A stretch of DNA of 64,000 nt from Caballeronia choica. Lineage in GTDB: Bacteria > Pseudomonadota > Gammaproteobacteria > Burkholderiales > Burkholderiaceae. The notes under the pieces were generated by a model, which was not told the origin of the DNA, ran no database searches, and saw only the letters and a program-made list of their open reading frames with translations. The DNA lies in NCBI RefSeq assembly GCF_001544535.1, contig NZ_FCON02000002.1, forward strand, positions 116,711 through 180,710, in the 5' to 3' direction. Within the stretch, counting starts at the first letter, position 1; each line of letters starts with the position of its first letter. Position numbers and translations under genes: made by a program. Positions 53,874-63,612 of this stretch are shown piece by piece.

Positions 53874-54605
53874 TCAGCTGTCCGAGCGCAGCAGCCGCAT
53901 TGACATCGAGAAGCGCTCAGCCGGGTGGACGCTGATCGTCACCTCGAACGTGTCACCTGCAGCGTCGAGATACCGGCGTACGATTTCGAGCGCTGCCGTC
54001 CCCGTCTCCACGCGCAGCCGCCGAGCCATCTCGTCCGAAACGATGATCGCCTGAACGCCCTGCTGGATCTCCGCAATCCGGCGGCCATGGCTTGCCTCGA
54101 TCAACGAACTGATCAGCGTGCCCGGTTGCGAGCGTGCCGTCTCCGCGACGTCGGTGTACGCCGAATCGATATACACGTCGGTCCAGCCAACCGGCGGACT
54201 TTCCCGGTCTCCATCGACGCGAAGGCTCGATATGCGCAGCCAGCGCGTGCCATCGGTGCATCGCAAGGCCTTCGCGAGCTTGCCCGTCGCCACGACTTCC
54301 GCCGTCGATTGGACGAGACGCAGGTGCTGCGAGCCGAATTGCACCAGATCGTCCAGCGATGCCAGCGAAGGCCTGAAGTCGTTTCGCGGCTGCGCCGACT
54401 CGACGCGCGTTCCCGCGTTCTTACGCCGCGAGACGAGCCCCAGTTGCTGCAACTCGTGCAATGCCGCGCGAACCGTATGCCGGCTCGTCTGATAGTGGTC
54501 ACGCAGTTCCAGCTCGGTCGGCAAATACGATCCCACCGGATAACGGCCGGACGCGATGCTCTCGGTCAGTTCGCGAGCGATCTCGGCGAAGTGCGGTCTG
54601 TTCAT
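53874..54605 (-). CDS. GntR-family regulator with UTRA domain (HutC type)
   Basis: A 243-residue regulator. N-terminal winged helix (LPTELELRDHYQTSRHTVRA, then ALHELQQLGLVSR) and UTRA ligand domain from ~75 (VVATGKLAKALRCTDG, DVYIDSAYTDVAETA, late ALEIVRRYLDAAG). ATG 54605 is chosen; a TTG at 54626 is in frame but unnecessary. Divergent from the lyase/dctA/fumC genes across two identical palindromes, so it is almost certainly their repressor. Confidence 0.9.
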   Translation of the reverse strand: MNRPHFAEIARELTESIASGRYPVGSYLPTELELRDHYQTSRHTVRAALHELQQLGLVSRRKNAGTRVESAQPRNDFRPSLASLDDLVQFGSQHLRLVQSTAEVVATGKLAKALRCTDGTRWLRISSLRVDGDRESPPVGWTDVYIDSAYTDVAETARSQPGTLISSLIEASHGRRIAEIQQGVQAIIVSDEMARRLRVETGTAALEIVRRYLDAAGDTFEVTISVHPAERFSMSMRLLRSDS

Positions 54606-54661
54606 TTTTTGTGGCGAAGCAGTCAATTTGCATGGCTAGGGTAAATCATAGCTTGTCTATC

Positions 54662-54697
54662 ATGTCCGGACATATTAATTTACGTATGTCCGGACAT
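54662..54697. promoter_or_regulatory. Two copies of operator ATGTCCGGACAT
   Basis: Perfect 12-bp palindromes at 54662-54673 and 54686-54697, 24 bp centre to centre, each followed by ATT. They occupy the 159-bp divergent promoter between the GntR/UTRA gene and the lyase gene. Spacing of slightly over two helical turns suits cooperative binding of two dimers. Confidence 0.75.
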
Positions 54698-54764
54698 ATT
54701 CACTTATCCGAAGCTGATTCCGGCCCCTATCCAGTCCGCATTTCCGCACATTCAAGAGGTCGTC

Positions 54765-56135
54765 ATGACGAGTCGCACTATCCCCATGGCCAGCACAGTG
54801 GTCGATTCAATCCTGTTCCGCGATGCCTTCGGCACCGCGAAAATGCGCGAACTGTTTTCGGATTACGCCCTCGTGCAGCGATACATCGACGTCGAAGTCG
54901 CGCTGGCGAAGGCTGAAGCGCGCGTCGGCGTGATTCCGGCCGACGCTGCGGACGTCATCGCACGTGAATCGACGATCGACCGGATCGATTTCGATCACAT
55001 GCGCGAGGAAACCGACATCGTTGGTTATCCGATCCTGCCGCTCGTGCATCAACTCGTCGGTATGTGCGGCGACGCAGGCCGCTATGTCCATTGGGGCGCA
55101 ACGACGCAGGACATCATGGACACGGCGGTCTCGCTGCAGGTGCGCGATGCGCTCGACGTGATCGACGGCGACATCCGCGAACTTCGCGCGATTCTGGTCG
55201 ACCTGTCGAAGAAGCATCGCGACACACCCATGGCCGGCCGCACGCACTTGCAACAAGCGCTTCCCGTCACGTTCGGCTACAAGGTCGCGATCTGGCTGGC
55301 GATGTTTGACCGCCACCAGCAACGACTCGCGGAACTGCGCCCGCGCGTGGCCGTCGTCGAATTCGCGGGTGCCGCGGGCACGCTGGCATCGCTCGGCGAC
55401 AAGGGCTTTGAAGTGCAAAAGGCGATGGCCGACGAACTGAAACTCGGCGTGCCCGCCACCACGTGGCACGTGGCACGCGATGGTTTCGCCGAAGCGGTGA
55501 ACCTGCTCGCGCTGGTGACCGGCTCGCTCGGCAAGATTGCACTCGACATCATGATCATGGCATCGACGGAATTCGCCGAAGTCTACGAGCCGTTCGTCAA
55601 GGGACGTGGAGCGAGCAGCACGATGCCGCAAAAGCGCAATCCGATCTCCAGCGAACTGATGCTCGCCGCGGCCAAAGCGGTACGTCAGCACGCTGGCCTG
55701 ATGGTCGACGCGATGATCCAGGATTTCGAGCGCGCCACCGGCCCGTGGCACGCGGAATGGATCGCGATTCCGGAGAGCTTCATCCTGTCGGCAGGCGCCT
55801 TGCATCAGGCGAAGTTCGCGCTCGGGGGGCTGATCGTCGACACCGAGCGCATGAAACACAACCTCGGCATCACCAAGGGGCTGATCGTGGCCGAGGCCGT
55901 GATGATGGGCCTGGCGCCGTTCACTGGCCGCCAGCAGGCGCACGACATCGTGTACGACGCCTGCCGCACCGTAAACGAAAAGGGCGGCACGCTCGCCGAA
56001 GCGCTGGCGGCGCTGCCGGAAGTCACCACCCACTTCAAGCGCGACGCGATCGACCGCATGACCGATCCCGCGAACTATCTCGGCCTCGCGCCGCAGATGG
56101 TTGATCGCGCGGTTGAATTGTCCAGCGGTATCTGA
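54765..56135 (+). CDS. Adenylosuccinate-lyase/CMLE superfamily enzyme (PcaB-like)
   Basis: A 456-residue member of the fumarase/aspartase superfamily. Signature loop SSTMPQKRNP at 284-293, HWGATTQDIMDT and AGRTHLQQALPVTFGYK are all present; this combination is that of 3-carboxy-cis,cis-muconate lactonizing enzymes and adenylosuccinate lyases. No other protocatechuate or purine genes are nearby. Instead dctA and fumC follow, so a lyase that releases fumarate from a C4-dicarboxylate adduct is an attractive alternative (inference). AGAGGT precedes the ATG. 26 bp before dctA. Confidence 0.85.
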   Translation: MTSRTIPMASTVVDSILFRDAFGTAKMRELFSDYALVQRYIDVEVALAKAEARVGVIPADAADVIARESTIDRIDFDHMREETDIVGYPILPLVHQLVGMCGDAGRYVHWGATTQDIMDTAVSLQVRDALDVIDGDIRELRAILVDLSKKHRDTPMAGRTHLQQALPVTFGYKVAIWLAMFDRHQQRLAELRPRVAVVEFAGAAGTLASLGDKGFEVQKAMADELKLGVPATTWHVARDGFAEAVNLLALVTGSLGKIALDIMIMASTEFAEVYEPFVKGRGASSTMPQKRNPISSELMLAAAKAVRQHAGLMVDAMIQDFERATGPWHAEWIAIPESFILSAGALHQAKFALGGLIVDTERMKHNLGITKGLIVAEAVMMGLAPFTGRQQAHDIVYDACRTVNEKGGTLAEALAALPEVTTHFKRDAIDRMTDPANYLGLAPQMVDRAVELSSGI

Positions 56136-56161
56136 GCGAAAGGCGTGGAGGAGCACACAGC

Positions 56162-57577
56162 ATGAACAACGATATTGCATCAAACGAAGGATCGAACATT
56201 CCGCCGCCCAAAAGGCTGCCGTGGTACCGCAAACTGGGCATGCAGGTTCTGGTAGGACTGGTTCTCGGCATTGCCGTCGGTCTGATCTTCCCCAAGTTTG
56301 GCGGACAGCTCAAAGTGCTGGGCGACATCTTCCTGTCGCTCATCAAGGCCGGTGTCGCGCCGCTGGTGTTCCTCACCATCGTGCATGGCATCGCATCGGC
56401 CGGCGACATCAAAAGTGCGGGCCGGGTCGGTTGGCGCTCCATCGTCTATTTCGAGGTGGTATCGACCATTGCCTTGATGGTCGGCCTGCTGGCCGGCAAC
56501 CTGCTGCAAATCGGCAAGGGGATGACGGCCGTCGCTGTCGGATCGGCACCACCGGCGGTAGGGAAGATGGCGCCGCATGGCTTTGTCGACTTCATCATGC
56601 ATATCGTGCCCGACAACTTCATCGGCGCGTTCGTGAAGGGAGAACTGCTTCAGGTGGTCGTGCTTGCGGTGATGGTCGGCATCGGCATCCTCGCGATTCC
56701 GGAAGGTCGCCGTGTCAGGATCAACGAAGGGCTCGACCTGGTGTCGGAAGTACTGTTCTCGTTCATCAACCTGGTGATGAAGCTGGCGCCGCTCGGTACT
56801 TTCGGCGCGGTCGCTTACTCGGTCGGCAGCAACGGAACCGCCGTGCTGATCGCGCTCGCTCAGCTCGTCCTCAGCTTCTATGCGGTCGTGGTGGTGTTCA
56901 TCGTCGTGGTGATGGGGATCATCGCGAAGCTTGCCGGCTTCAGCCTGTGGCGCTTCCTGCGCTACATCAAGGACGAGATCCTCATCGTGCTCGGTACGGC
57001 TTCATCCGAGAGTGCACTGCCGCGCCTCTTGATCAAACTCGAACGGCTCGGCTGCGCCAAGCAGACGGTCGGACTTGTACTGCCCACGGGGTATGCGTTC
57101 AATCTGGACGGAACGTCGCTCTTCATGTCGATGGGCGTGCTGTTCATTGCTCACGCGTACGGCGTACCGATTACGCTGGAGCATCAGATCGGCTTGCTGT
57201 TACTGATGCTGCTGACATCCAAAGGCGCGGCCACGGTTTCGGGTGGATCGTTCGTCGTGTTCGCCGCGACGGTGGCATCGACCGGCATCCTGCCTGTGGA
57301 AGGTGTGGCGATCATCTTCGGTGTGTACCGCTTCATGTCGATGGCGATCGCAACCTGCAACACGATCGGCAACAGCCTCGCGACGGTCGTGATTGCAAAG
57401 TGGTCGCGTACCTTTGATGCGCAAGTCGCCGAGCGGCATCTCTATCCGGAGCGTTATCCGGCCACCGCACGGGCCGACGAGAGTCTCGCCGACGGTAACT
57501 TATTGCCCGAGGACATGAACGACGCAAATGCGCACCCCGCTGGAATTCCTTTGAAAAGCGTTGGCAACACGCCGTGA
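56162..57577 (+). CDS. dctA: C4-dicarboxylate:cation symporter DctA
   Basis: A 471-residue DctA protein of the glutamate/dicarboxylate symporter family. Seen: the serine-rich hairpin GTASSESALPRL, the NLDGTSLFMSMGV region, LLMLLTSKGAATVSGGSF and the final DRFMS-like segment YRFMSMAIATCNTIGNS. It imports fumarate, succinate or malate through the inner membrane. GGAGG precedes the ATG. The C-terminal ~40 residues are hydrophilic and longer than in E. coli DctA. Confidence 0.92.
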   Translation: MNNDIASNEGSNIPPPKRLPWYRKLGMQVLVGLVLGIAVGLIFPKFGGQLKVLGDIFLSLIKAGVAPLVFLTIVHGIASAGDIKSAGRVGWRSIVYFEVVSTIALMVGLLAGNLLQIGKGMTAVAVGSAPPAVGKMAPHGFVDFIMHIVPDNFIGAFVKGELLQVVVLAVMVGIGILAIPEGRRVRINEGLDLVSEVLFSFINLVMKLAPLGTFGAVAYSVGSNGTAVLIALAQLVLSFYAVVVVFIVVVMGIIAKLAGFSLWRFLRYIKDEILIVLGTASSESALPRLLIKLERLGCAKQTVGLVLPTGYAFNLDGTSLFMSMGVLFIAHAYGVPITLEHQIGLLLLMLLTSKGAATVSGGSFVVFAATVASTGILPVEGVAIIFGVYRFMSMAIATCNTIGNSLATVVIAKWSRTFDAQVAERHLYPERYPATARADESLADGNLLPEDMNDANAHPAGIPLKSVGNTP

Positions 57578-57923
57578 TTCGATTGACGGACCGCCAGCAT
57601 GCGCTGGCGGCATTCGGATAGCAACAGGCCGCATTTTCCCGTTGAGTCACGGCCGAAGTTATCAATCCGTGAGCGCCGGGTGCGCAGATGACTGAGCGTC
57701 CGGAAAAAGCGGGACTGGGACGATACTCGTTCGGTCAATCTCACGAGAGGCGCTCGGCTAATCGTTGATCGCCACTGGAGCGTGCAGCGGGGCGCGTCGT
57801 GCCAAGTCTTACGGTGGCGCCAACGATTTACTTTAAGTTCTTGAGAACTCGTGTCGCCATCGCGGCCGATCGAACCAAATCGCATCACATCTGGCACCAT
57901 CGTGTCCGTTAGGGAGTTTCACC
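57578..57923. other. Intergenic region between dctA and fumC
   Basis: About 345 bp with a terminator-like hairpin right after dctA and no gene. fumC therefore probably has its own promoter here, although no operator copy was found. Confidence 0.5.
57591..57610 (+). terminator. Hairpin after dctA
   Basis: CCGCCAGC (57591-57598) and GCTGGCGG (57603-57610) form a perfect eight-base stem with loop ATGC. It begins 13 bp after the dctA stop. No T-run follows. Confidence 0.6.
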
Positions 57924-59327
57924 ATGACAGCAGGAACTCGAATTGAGCAGGATGCATTTGGCCCTGTCGAAATTCCATCGGATCGATACTGGGGAGCACA
58001 GACTCAGCGCGCACTTGGCATCTTTGATATAGGCGAAGAGCGCTTTCCTGCGGTATTGGTGCGCACGTTCGGTCTGCATAAGTTTGCTGCGGCACGCGCC
58101 AACTTAAAGTCCGGTGCGCTCGCCCCGGCGCTTGCCTCGGCGATCGAGACGGCCGCTCTTGAACTGCATAAAGGGCTATGGGATGAGCATTTCCCGCTCA
58201 CGATATGGCAGACAGGGTCGGGTACGCAGACCAATATGAACGCGAACGAGGTCATTGCGAACCGGGCGAACGAGCTACTCGGACAGCCGCTTGGGACCAA
58301 GACGCCAGTCCATCCCAACGATCACGTCAACGCGTCGCAATCGTCGAACGACAGCTTCCCGACAGTGATGCACGTAGCGGCCGCGACCGAGATGATGGGA
58401 CGTTTGCGACCCGCGCTAGAAGAACTTCGGTCGGCACTCGCCCAGCGTAGCCATATGTTTGCCGAGGTAGTGAAAATCGCCCGTACGCACCTGATGGACG
58501 CGGTGCCAATGACCATGGGCCAAACGTTCGCGACGTTCGAGTACCAGATCGCCAATGCGCTTGCGCGCATCGACGATACGTTGCCGCGACTCTTGATCCT
58601 CCCTCAGGGCGGCACGGCAGCCGGCACGGGATTGAACGCGCCCCGTGGTTTTGACGCCCTCTTTTGTGCCACGCTCGCGGAGGCGACCGGGCTGGCGTTT
58701 GCCCCTAGTCCGCACAAATTCGAAGGGATGGCAGCACACGACGCTTTGGTGGAGGTCTCGGGAGCGTTGAACACAATTGCTACCTCACTACTGAAGATCG
58801 CAAACGACATACGCTTTCTTGGTTCCGGTCCCCGTTGCGGGCTTGGCGAATTGTTGATTCCTGACGACGGGCTGACCTCCTCGATCATGCCCGGCAAGCG
58901 CAATCCGACGATTGCGGAAGTTCTTGTGCAGGCGTGTTTTCAGGTAATCGGTAATCACCAGACGATCACCCTCGCGGGAGCATCCGGCAACTTCGAACTG
59001 AATGTCGCAAAGCCGGTGTTGATCTACAGTCTGCTGCAGTCGCTGCGTGTTCTGGCTGACTCTTCCCGCGTATTTTCACGGCGACTGGTTTGCGGGATTG
59101 AAGTTGACCGTGAACGTCTTGCCACCAACGTGGACCAGGCACTGCTCGCGGTGACGGCCCTAAATCCAATACTCGGATATGACCGAGTTGCGCAGATCAC
59201 GGCAACCGCTTTGCAGGACCGGATCACACCGCGTGCGGCAGCAATCGCGCTCGGCTTTCTTAATGGCGACGAGTACGATCGGCTGGTCGACCCAGCGGTG
59301 CTCGCTCGGGGCACTGCATCACGTTGA
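57924..59327 (+). CDS. fumC: Class II fumarate hydratase (divergent)
   Basis: A 467-residue fumarase/aspartase-superfamily enzyme of FumC type, hydrating fumarate to malate. Seen: GSGTQTNMNANEV, HPNDHVNASQSSND (from His130), the GPRCGLGEL region and the signature loop. The loop reads SSIMPGKRNP (319-328) preceded by Thr, where E. coli FumC has GSSIMPGKVNPTQ, so it is a divergent paralogue, probably additional to the housekeeping enzyme. AGGGAG precedes the ATG. Fits the module: lyase releases or uses fumarate, DctA imports C4 acids, FumC feeds malate to the TCA cycle. Confidence 0.85.
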   Translation: MTAGTRIEQDAFGPVEIPSDRYWGAQTQRALGIFDIGEERFPAVLVRTFGLHKFAAARANLKSGALAPALASAIETAALELHKGLWDEHFPLTIWQTGSGTQTNMNANEVIANRANELLGQPLGTKTPVHPNDHVNASQSSNDSFPTVMHVAAATEMMGRLRPALEELRSALAQRSHMFAEVVKIARTHLMDAVPMTMGQTFATFEYQIANALARIDDTLPRLLILPQGGTAAGTGLNAPRGFDALFCATLAEATGLAFAPSPHKFEGMAAHDALVEVSGALNTIATSLLKIANDIRFLGSGPRCGLGELLIPDDGLTSSIMPGKRNPTIAEVLVQACFQVIGNHQTITLAGASGNFELNVAKPVLIYSLLQSLRVLADSSRVFSRRLVCGIEVDRERLATNVDQALLAVTALNPILGYDRVAQITATALQDRITPRAAAIALGFLNGDEYDRLVDPAVLARGTASR

Positions 59328-60412
59328 CAACGATCAATGCAAGACCGGCAGCGGCAAAGGACGCTTCGAACATGCCGTACATGTCGCCGATCCACCGTCT
59401 ACGTCGTCGAGTAGACGCCGATCAAAGAGGTCGGAAGTGAGACGATTGGTGAGCGTCGATTGCTTGCCAGGGCTGACGATATCCTCGTGCGCCGTCCAGG
59501 CGTCTATTCGATCGCGACCACCCGAACGCCATCTTCCGCGGCTTCGACGAATCACCGCTCGATCGAGAGGAACCTTCGGCAAGCAAGTCCCATGGTGGTA
59601 ATCCTTGCATCAACTTTGATCTTGACGACGCTCGGTGCAATCCAGATCGCGTATCGAGCGAGACCTTCTGCTTGCCAATTTTGAACGTCATGCTCCAAGC
59701 GTATTGATTTTCTGTGCTTCCGACTCGAGGCAATACCCTCTGGCGATTGTCGACCACCAAGTTCGAGCGGATGTTGCAAGATCCGGCAAAGCACTGTCTG
59801 CCCGTCTTAGCTGGTCAACGAGTACGCATGGCCGATGTGATTGCCGAGTTGATGGACCGAGAGCCTATGCGCATCGTTCGAAGCACGTTTTCCATCCTCA
59901 CGTTTGATGCCGACGGTCGCCTCGATCCAGGCCGATTCGAAGATCAGCAAAGTGCTCTCGTGGAGTCGCTCGTGGCACCGGTCATAGCCGGGTCCCACTT
60001 TACCCGCAGCCCGACTGTCGTCAATGCGAGTGCTCGATTCGACGCGCAAGGAGGCCACTGGGTTCCGTCCCGCGCGTTGTCGCGCATCATCGAGGAGACT
60101 GCGTTGGGCCAGCGACCGTGCCCACGTCTATAGGCGCTGACTTCAAGGCTGCTTCACGGCATTGATCCCTACCGCGGCAGAATGGCCGAATGCGGACCCT
60201 TGGACAAAGACTATGTTCGTACTGACGCTGACGGGAGCGCGATTCGCGCTTGGCTGGCACGCCGATGTGAGTGTTCATCAATGGCACCGCGCCGAAAGCG
60301 CAGTTATCCATGTCTTGTGCCGTCGCTCATCAAGGCCGTTGAACGCCGTCAACAGCGAGGGAGCAGGCGGGCCGTGTCTTCAAGTCAAGAAGCGAAGTAG
60401 CCGGCCGCCGAT
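59328..60412. other. Poorly coding kilobase with one doubtful ORF
   Basis: More than 1 kb between fumC and the convergent Bcr-type exporter. The first ~380 bp and the last ~280 bp show only random-looking frames. The middle holds the doubtful frame at 59714-60133. It may be a decayed region. Confidence 0.4.
59714..60133 (+). CDS. Hypothetical protein, unrecognised
   Basis: A 139-residue frame starting with GTG, whose middle (KFERMLQDPAKHCLPVLAGQ, then RVRMADVIAELMDREPMRIV) has the amino-acid balance of a real soluble protein. No family is recognised and there is no ribosome site before the GTG or before an in-frame TTG at 59747. It could be a 5'-truncated remnant. Function unknown. Confidence 0.35.
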   Translation: MLPTRGNTLWRLSTTKFERMLQDPAKHCLPVLAGQRVRMADVIAELMDREPMRIVRSTFSILTFDADGRLDPGRFEDQQSALVESLVAPVIAGSHFTRSPTVVNASARFDAQGGHWVPSRALSRIIEETALGQRPCPRL

Positions 60413-61714
60413 TCAGGCCACGGGCAATCGATTTGCCTGACGAGTGGCTTGGCCTTGCCAAAGCAACAACACTGCACCAGCCAGCGTAAGCGCCGCACAG
60501 CCCACGGCCATGAGCCAGAAGGAGTTCCAAAGCAGCGGGGCCAGCACGCCGGCTATCAGGGCCATGCCTGTGTATTGCAAAAGCATCTGGCAGGATGCGG
60601 CTAAACCCGCGTTCTCAGGAAATGGTTGCAGCGCATGGCCTATGAGCAGCGGCATGGACAGGGCCACCATAAAGGCATAAGCACCCAACGGCACCAGGTG
60701 AATCAGCCCGGGAGCCACCAGCAGGGCCAATGCCACATTAAGAAGATTGACAACCAGAAAGCCCAGGTAGGCCAGGCGCACAGTGCGCTGCGTGCCCCAT
60801 CGCTGAAGCAGGAGTGGCAGACAGATCAGGCCCGCAATCAGCCCCAGCACCATTGGCACATATGCCACGTAGACCTCGGTCGCAGGGCGCCCCAAAAGAT
60901 GAATTACATACTGTGGAGCGGCTGCGACATATAGGAACATCGCCATCCAGTTGCAGGCATGGGCCACGGTCAGGCGCATAAACCAGGCCGACCCCAGCAC
61001 AATGCGGTAGGTGCGCCACAGAGTGTTGGCGCGGATAGGCTGACGGCGGATAGGCGGCAGAGTTTCCGGCAGCAGCCGACTGTAGACCATCAACATCAGC
61101 ACCGCCGCCAGCGAAAGGAAGGCAAACACTGCGCGCCACCCCCACACGAACGTCAGCCATCCGCCTAGCATGGGTACCAAGGTGGGGCCCAAGCACTGAA
61201 TCATGCTCGTACGCGCAATCATTTTTTGTGCGTCGGCGCCTGAATACAGGTCGCGAATGATGGCACGGCACAGAATCGTTCCTATGCCGGCTGCCAGGCC
61301 TTGCACGGTTCGCAGCACCCAGAGTTCCTCAATGCGCGTCACTTTTAAACACAGTAAAGAAGACAGCAGCAGCACCACCAACACGAAACGCAGAGGCCTT
61401 CGCCTTCCGTAGGCGTCTGAAATGACGCCATGCCACAGGCACATAAAGGCATTGGCTATAAAAAAGAGCGACACCGTTTGCTGCACGGAGGTAGCCGATA
61501 TGTGCAGGTCCTGCTGAATCGCCGTGAGGGTAGGCAACAGGATGTCAGACCACAGGGATACCAGAATGCCCAGAACCCCAAGCAAAGGCAGTGCTTGCGC
61601 GGGGCTCAGGGGTGGCCTTCTGTCGGATTTGGATTGCATGAGTGATGGGGGTAATGGGGGAGTGACGACGTCCTTCAGATGCGCATAACGCGCAGCCAGA
61701 CATCGTTCATTCAT
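60413..61714 (-). CDS. Bcr/CflA-type MFS multidrug exporter
   Basis: A 433-residue facilitator of the Bcr/CflA drug-resistance group: SDILLPTLTAIQQDLHISAT in helix 1, DAYGRRRPLRFVL in the 2-3 loop, QGLAAGIGTILCRAIIRDLY in helix 4 and GPTLVPMLGGWL in helix 5. Family members extrude drugs or metabolites with protons. ATG 61714 has only a weak GGGG upstream; a start at 61639 is possible. The base composition appears lower in GC than flanking genes, which may indicate transfer from another beta-proteobacterium. Confidence 0.85.
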   Translation of the reverse strand: MNERCLAARYAHLKDVVTPPLPPSLMQSKSDRRPPLSPAQALPLLGVLGILVSLWSDILLPTLTAIQQDLHISATSVQQTVSLFFIANAFMCLWHGVISDAYGRRRPLRFVLVVLLLSSLLCLKVTRIEELWVLRTVQGLAAGIGTILCRAIIRDLYSGADAQKMIARTSMIQCLGPTLVPMLGGWLTFVWGWRAVFAFLSLAAVLMLMVYSRLLPETLPPIRRQPIRANTLWRTYRIVLGSAWFMRLTVAHACNWMAMFLYVAAAPQYVIHLLGRPATEVYVAYVPMVLGLIAGLICLPLLLQRWGTQRTVRLAYLGFLVVNLLNVALALLVAPGLIHLVPLGAYAFMVALSMPLLIGHALQPFPENAGLAASCQMLLQYTGMALIAGVLAPLLWNSFWLMAVGCAALTLAGAVLLLWQGQATRQANRLPVA

Positions 61715-61758
61715 TGGACCCCGTGCCGATGATGGCTGCCAAGCCTGTACTCAGCCAA

Positions 61759-61960
61759 TCAGGTGCGCTCGAAGACGGCCGCGATTCGCTGGCCGCCTCC
61801 AATGCACATCGTGACCAGCGCATACCGACGCTGGGCGCGACGCAACTCGTGCACGGCCTTGACGGTAATTAGCGCGCCCGTGGCCCCCGATCGGATGACT
61901 CATTGAGTTGCCGGAGCCATCGGGCGTGACGAGGGCCATGGCGCGCCGGGTCAGGCAACG
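61759..61960 (-). pseudogene. Acetyl-CoA acetyltransferase C-terminal remnant
   Basis: The minus strand encodes HPIG and, after one extra G, ATGALITVKAVHELRRAQRR followed by MCIGGGQRIAAVFERT and a stop. These are the last conserved blocks of thiolases (GHPIGATGA and CIGGG). A +1 frameshift in the HPIG-ATGA motif and lack of everything upstream show it is only a remnant. It overlaps the end of the acyl-CoA ligase gene region on the same strand. Confidence 0.75.
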
Positions 61961-63612
61961 CGTTGGCATTCCGCTGGCTGCATCAGGAAATCGCCGAAGC
62001 GCTCTCGCAACTGATTCTTCAAAATCTTCCCTGTTGCACCCAGCGGGATTTCGTCGACGAAGACCACATCATCGGGCGTCCACCACTTCGCGATCTTGCC
62101 TTCATAAAAAGCGAGTAGTTCTTCCCGCGTCAAATCCGCTTGCTGTTTCCTGACGACGATCAGCAACGGACGCTCGTCCCACTTCGCGTGCTTCGCGGCA
62201 ATGCACGCGGCCTGAGAGACTGCCGGGTGCGCCATCGCGATATTCTCAAGGTCGATTGAGCCGATCCATTCGCCACCCGACTTGATGACGTCTTTGCTGC
62301 GATCGGTGATTTGCATGAAGCCATCGGCATCGATGGTCGCAACGTCGCCGGTCGGAAACCACTCTTGCCCCTCGTGATCGATCTGCAGTGGACTGTCCCC
62401 CTCGCTCCTGAAGTAGTCGCGCACCACCGAATGCCCACGCACCAGCAGATCACCAGAAGTCGCGCCGTCCCAGGGCAACTCCATGCCGTCCGCGCCGACG
62501 ATCTTCATGTCGACGCCATACACTGCGCGGCCCTGTTTGGATTGCACGGCATAACGCTTTTCCTGGGGCATCTCGACATGCCTCGCCTTCATGGTGCAGA
62601 TGGTTCCCATAGGGCTCAGTTCAGTCATTCCCCAGACGTGCAATACCGCGACGCCGTAGGTTTCCTGGAACTTGCGCAACATGGCCGGGGTACAGGCCGC
62701 GCCACCAATGATGGTGCGTCTCATGCTCGAGAATGACTGGCCGGTTTCCTCAACATGACTCAGCAGGCCTTGCCAGACAGTCGGAACGCCAGCGGAGAGC
62801 GTAACCTGCTCGGCTTCGAGCAGTTCATACAGCGACTTGCCGTCCAGAGCCGGCCCCGGGAATACAAGTTTGGCCCCGACCATGCACGCGATGTACGGAA
62901 GTCCCCAGGCATTGACATGAAACATCGGCACGACCGGCAGGATCACTTCGCGCGCCGAACAGTTCAGCGCATCAGGCAGCGCCGCCGCATAGGTGTGCAG
63001 CATCGACGAGCGATGGCTGTACAGCACTCCCTTCGGGTTGCCCGTCGTGCCCGAGGTGTAGCAGAGCGTACTGGCGGCGTCCTCGTCGAGAACCGGCCAG
63101 GCGTAAACAGACGAACTCTGCTCGATCAGATCTTCATAGCACAGCAGGTTGTCAATGCCGGCATCTGTCGGCATGTGGGCCTGATCGGTCATGGCGATGA
63201 ACGCCTTGACCGTGTTGCAGCGGCCGGCGACGGCCTTGATCAGCGGCAGGAAGGTCAGGTCGAAAAAGACGTACTGGTCTTCGGCGTGATTCGCGATGTA
63301 AGCGACCTGGTCTTCATGCAGGCGAGGGTTGATGGTATGCAGAATGGCACCCATGCCGGAAACGCCGTAGTACAACTCCAGGTGACGGTAGCCATTCCAT
63401 GCCAGCGTGCCGATCCGGTCGGAGGGCTTGACACCGAGGCTGGTCAGCGCGTTGGCCATCTGGCGCGCGCGACGGTGGCAGTCACGGAAAGTGTAGCGAT
63501 GGATATCGCCCTCCACCCGCCGGGACACGATCTGCGTATCGCCATGATGGCGGTCGGCATGCACAATGAGTGAGGAGATCAACAACTTCTTTTGCATCAT
63601 CAAGCCATTCAT
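61951..63612 (-). CDS. Fatty-acid/aryl AMP-dependent CoA ligase (AlkK-like)
   Basis: A 553-residue adenylate-forming enzyme. P-loop [11 protein letters not shown] at 185-195, the MTELSPMG motif, [20 protein letters not shown] for the hinge, and the C-terminal Lys in [13 protein letters not shown] are all present. Overall length and sequence style fit medium/long-chain acyl-CoA synthetases of the AlkK group, which make acyl-CoA from fatty acid, ATP and CoA. Start ATG 63612 or 63597. A beta-oxidation role is likely given the thiolase remnant next to it. Confidence 0.9.
   Translation of the reverse strand: MNGLMMQKKLLISSLIVHADRHHGDTQIVSRRVEGDIHRYTFRDCHRRARQMANALTSLGVKPSDRIGTLAWNGYRHLELYYGVSGMGAILHTINPRLHEDQVAYIANHAEDQYVFFDLTFLPLIKAVAGRCNTVKAFIAMTDQAHMPTDAGIDNLLCYEDLIEQSSSVYAWPVLDEDAASTLCYTSGTTGNPKGVLYSHRSSMLHTYAAALPDALNCSAREVILPVVPMFHVNAWGLPYIACMVGAKLVFPGPALDGKSLYELLEAEQVTLSAGVPTVWQGLLSHVEETGQSFSSMRRTIIGGAACTPAMLRKFQETYGVAVLHVWGMTELSPMGTICTMKARHVEMPQEKRYAVQSKQGRAVYGVDMKIVGADGMELPWDGATSGDLLVRGHSVVRDYFRSEGDSPLQIDHEGQEWFPTGDVATIDADGFMQITDRSKDVIKSGGEWIGSIDLENIAMAHPAVSQAACIAAKHAKWDERPLLIVVRKQQADLTREELLAFYEGKIAKWWTPDDVVFVDEIPLGATGKILKNQLRERFGDFLMQPAECQRVA

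Noticed and set aside
54807-56183. 458-codon minus-strand ORF antisense to the lyase gene
   Set aside because: Exact shadow of the lyase, with composition dominated by Arg, His and Asp and no domain.
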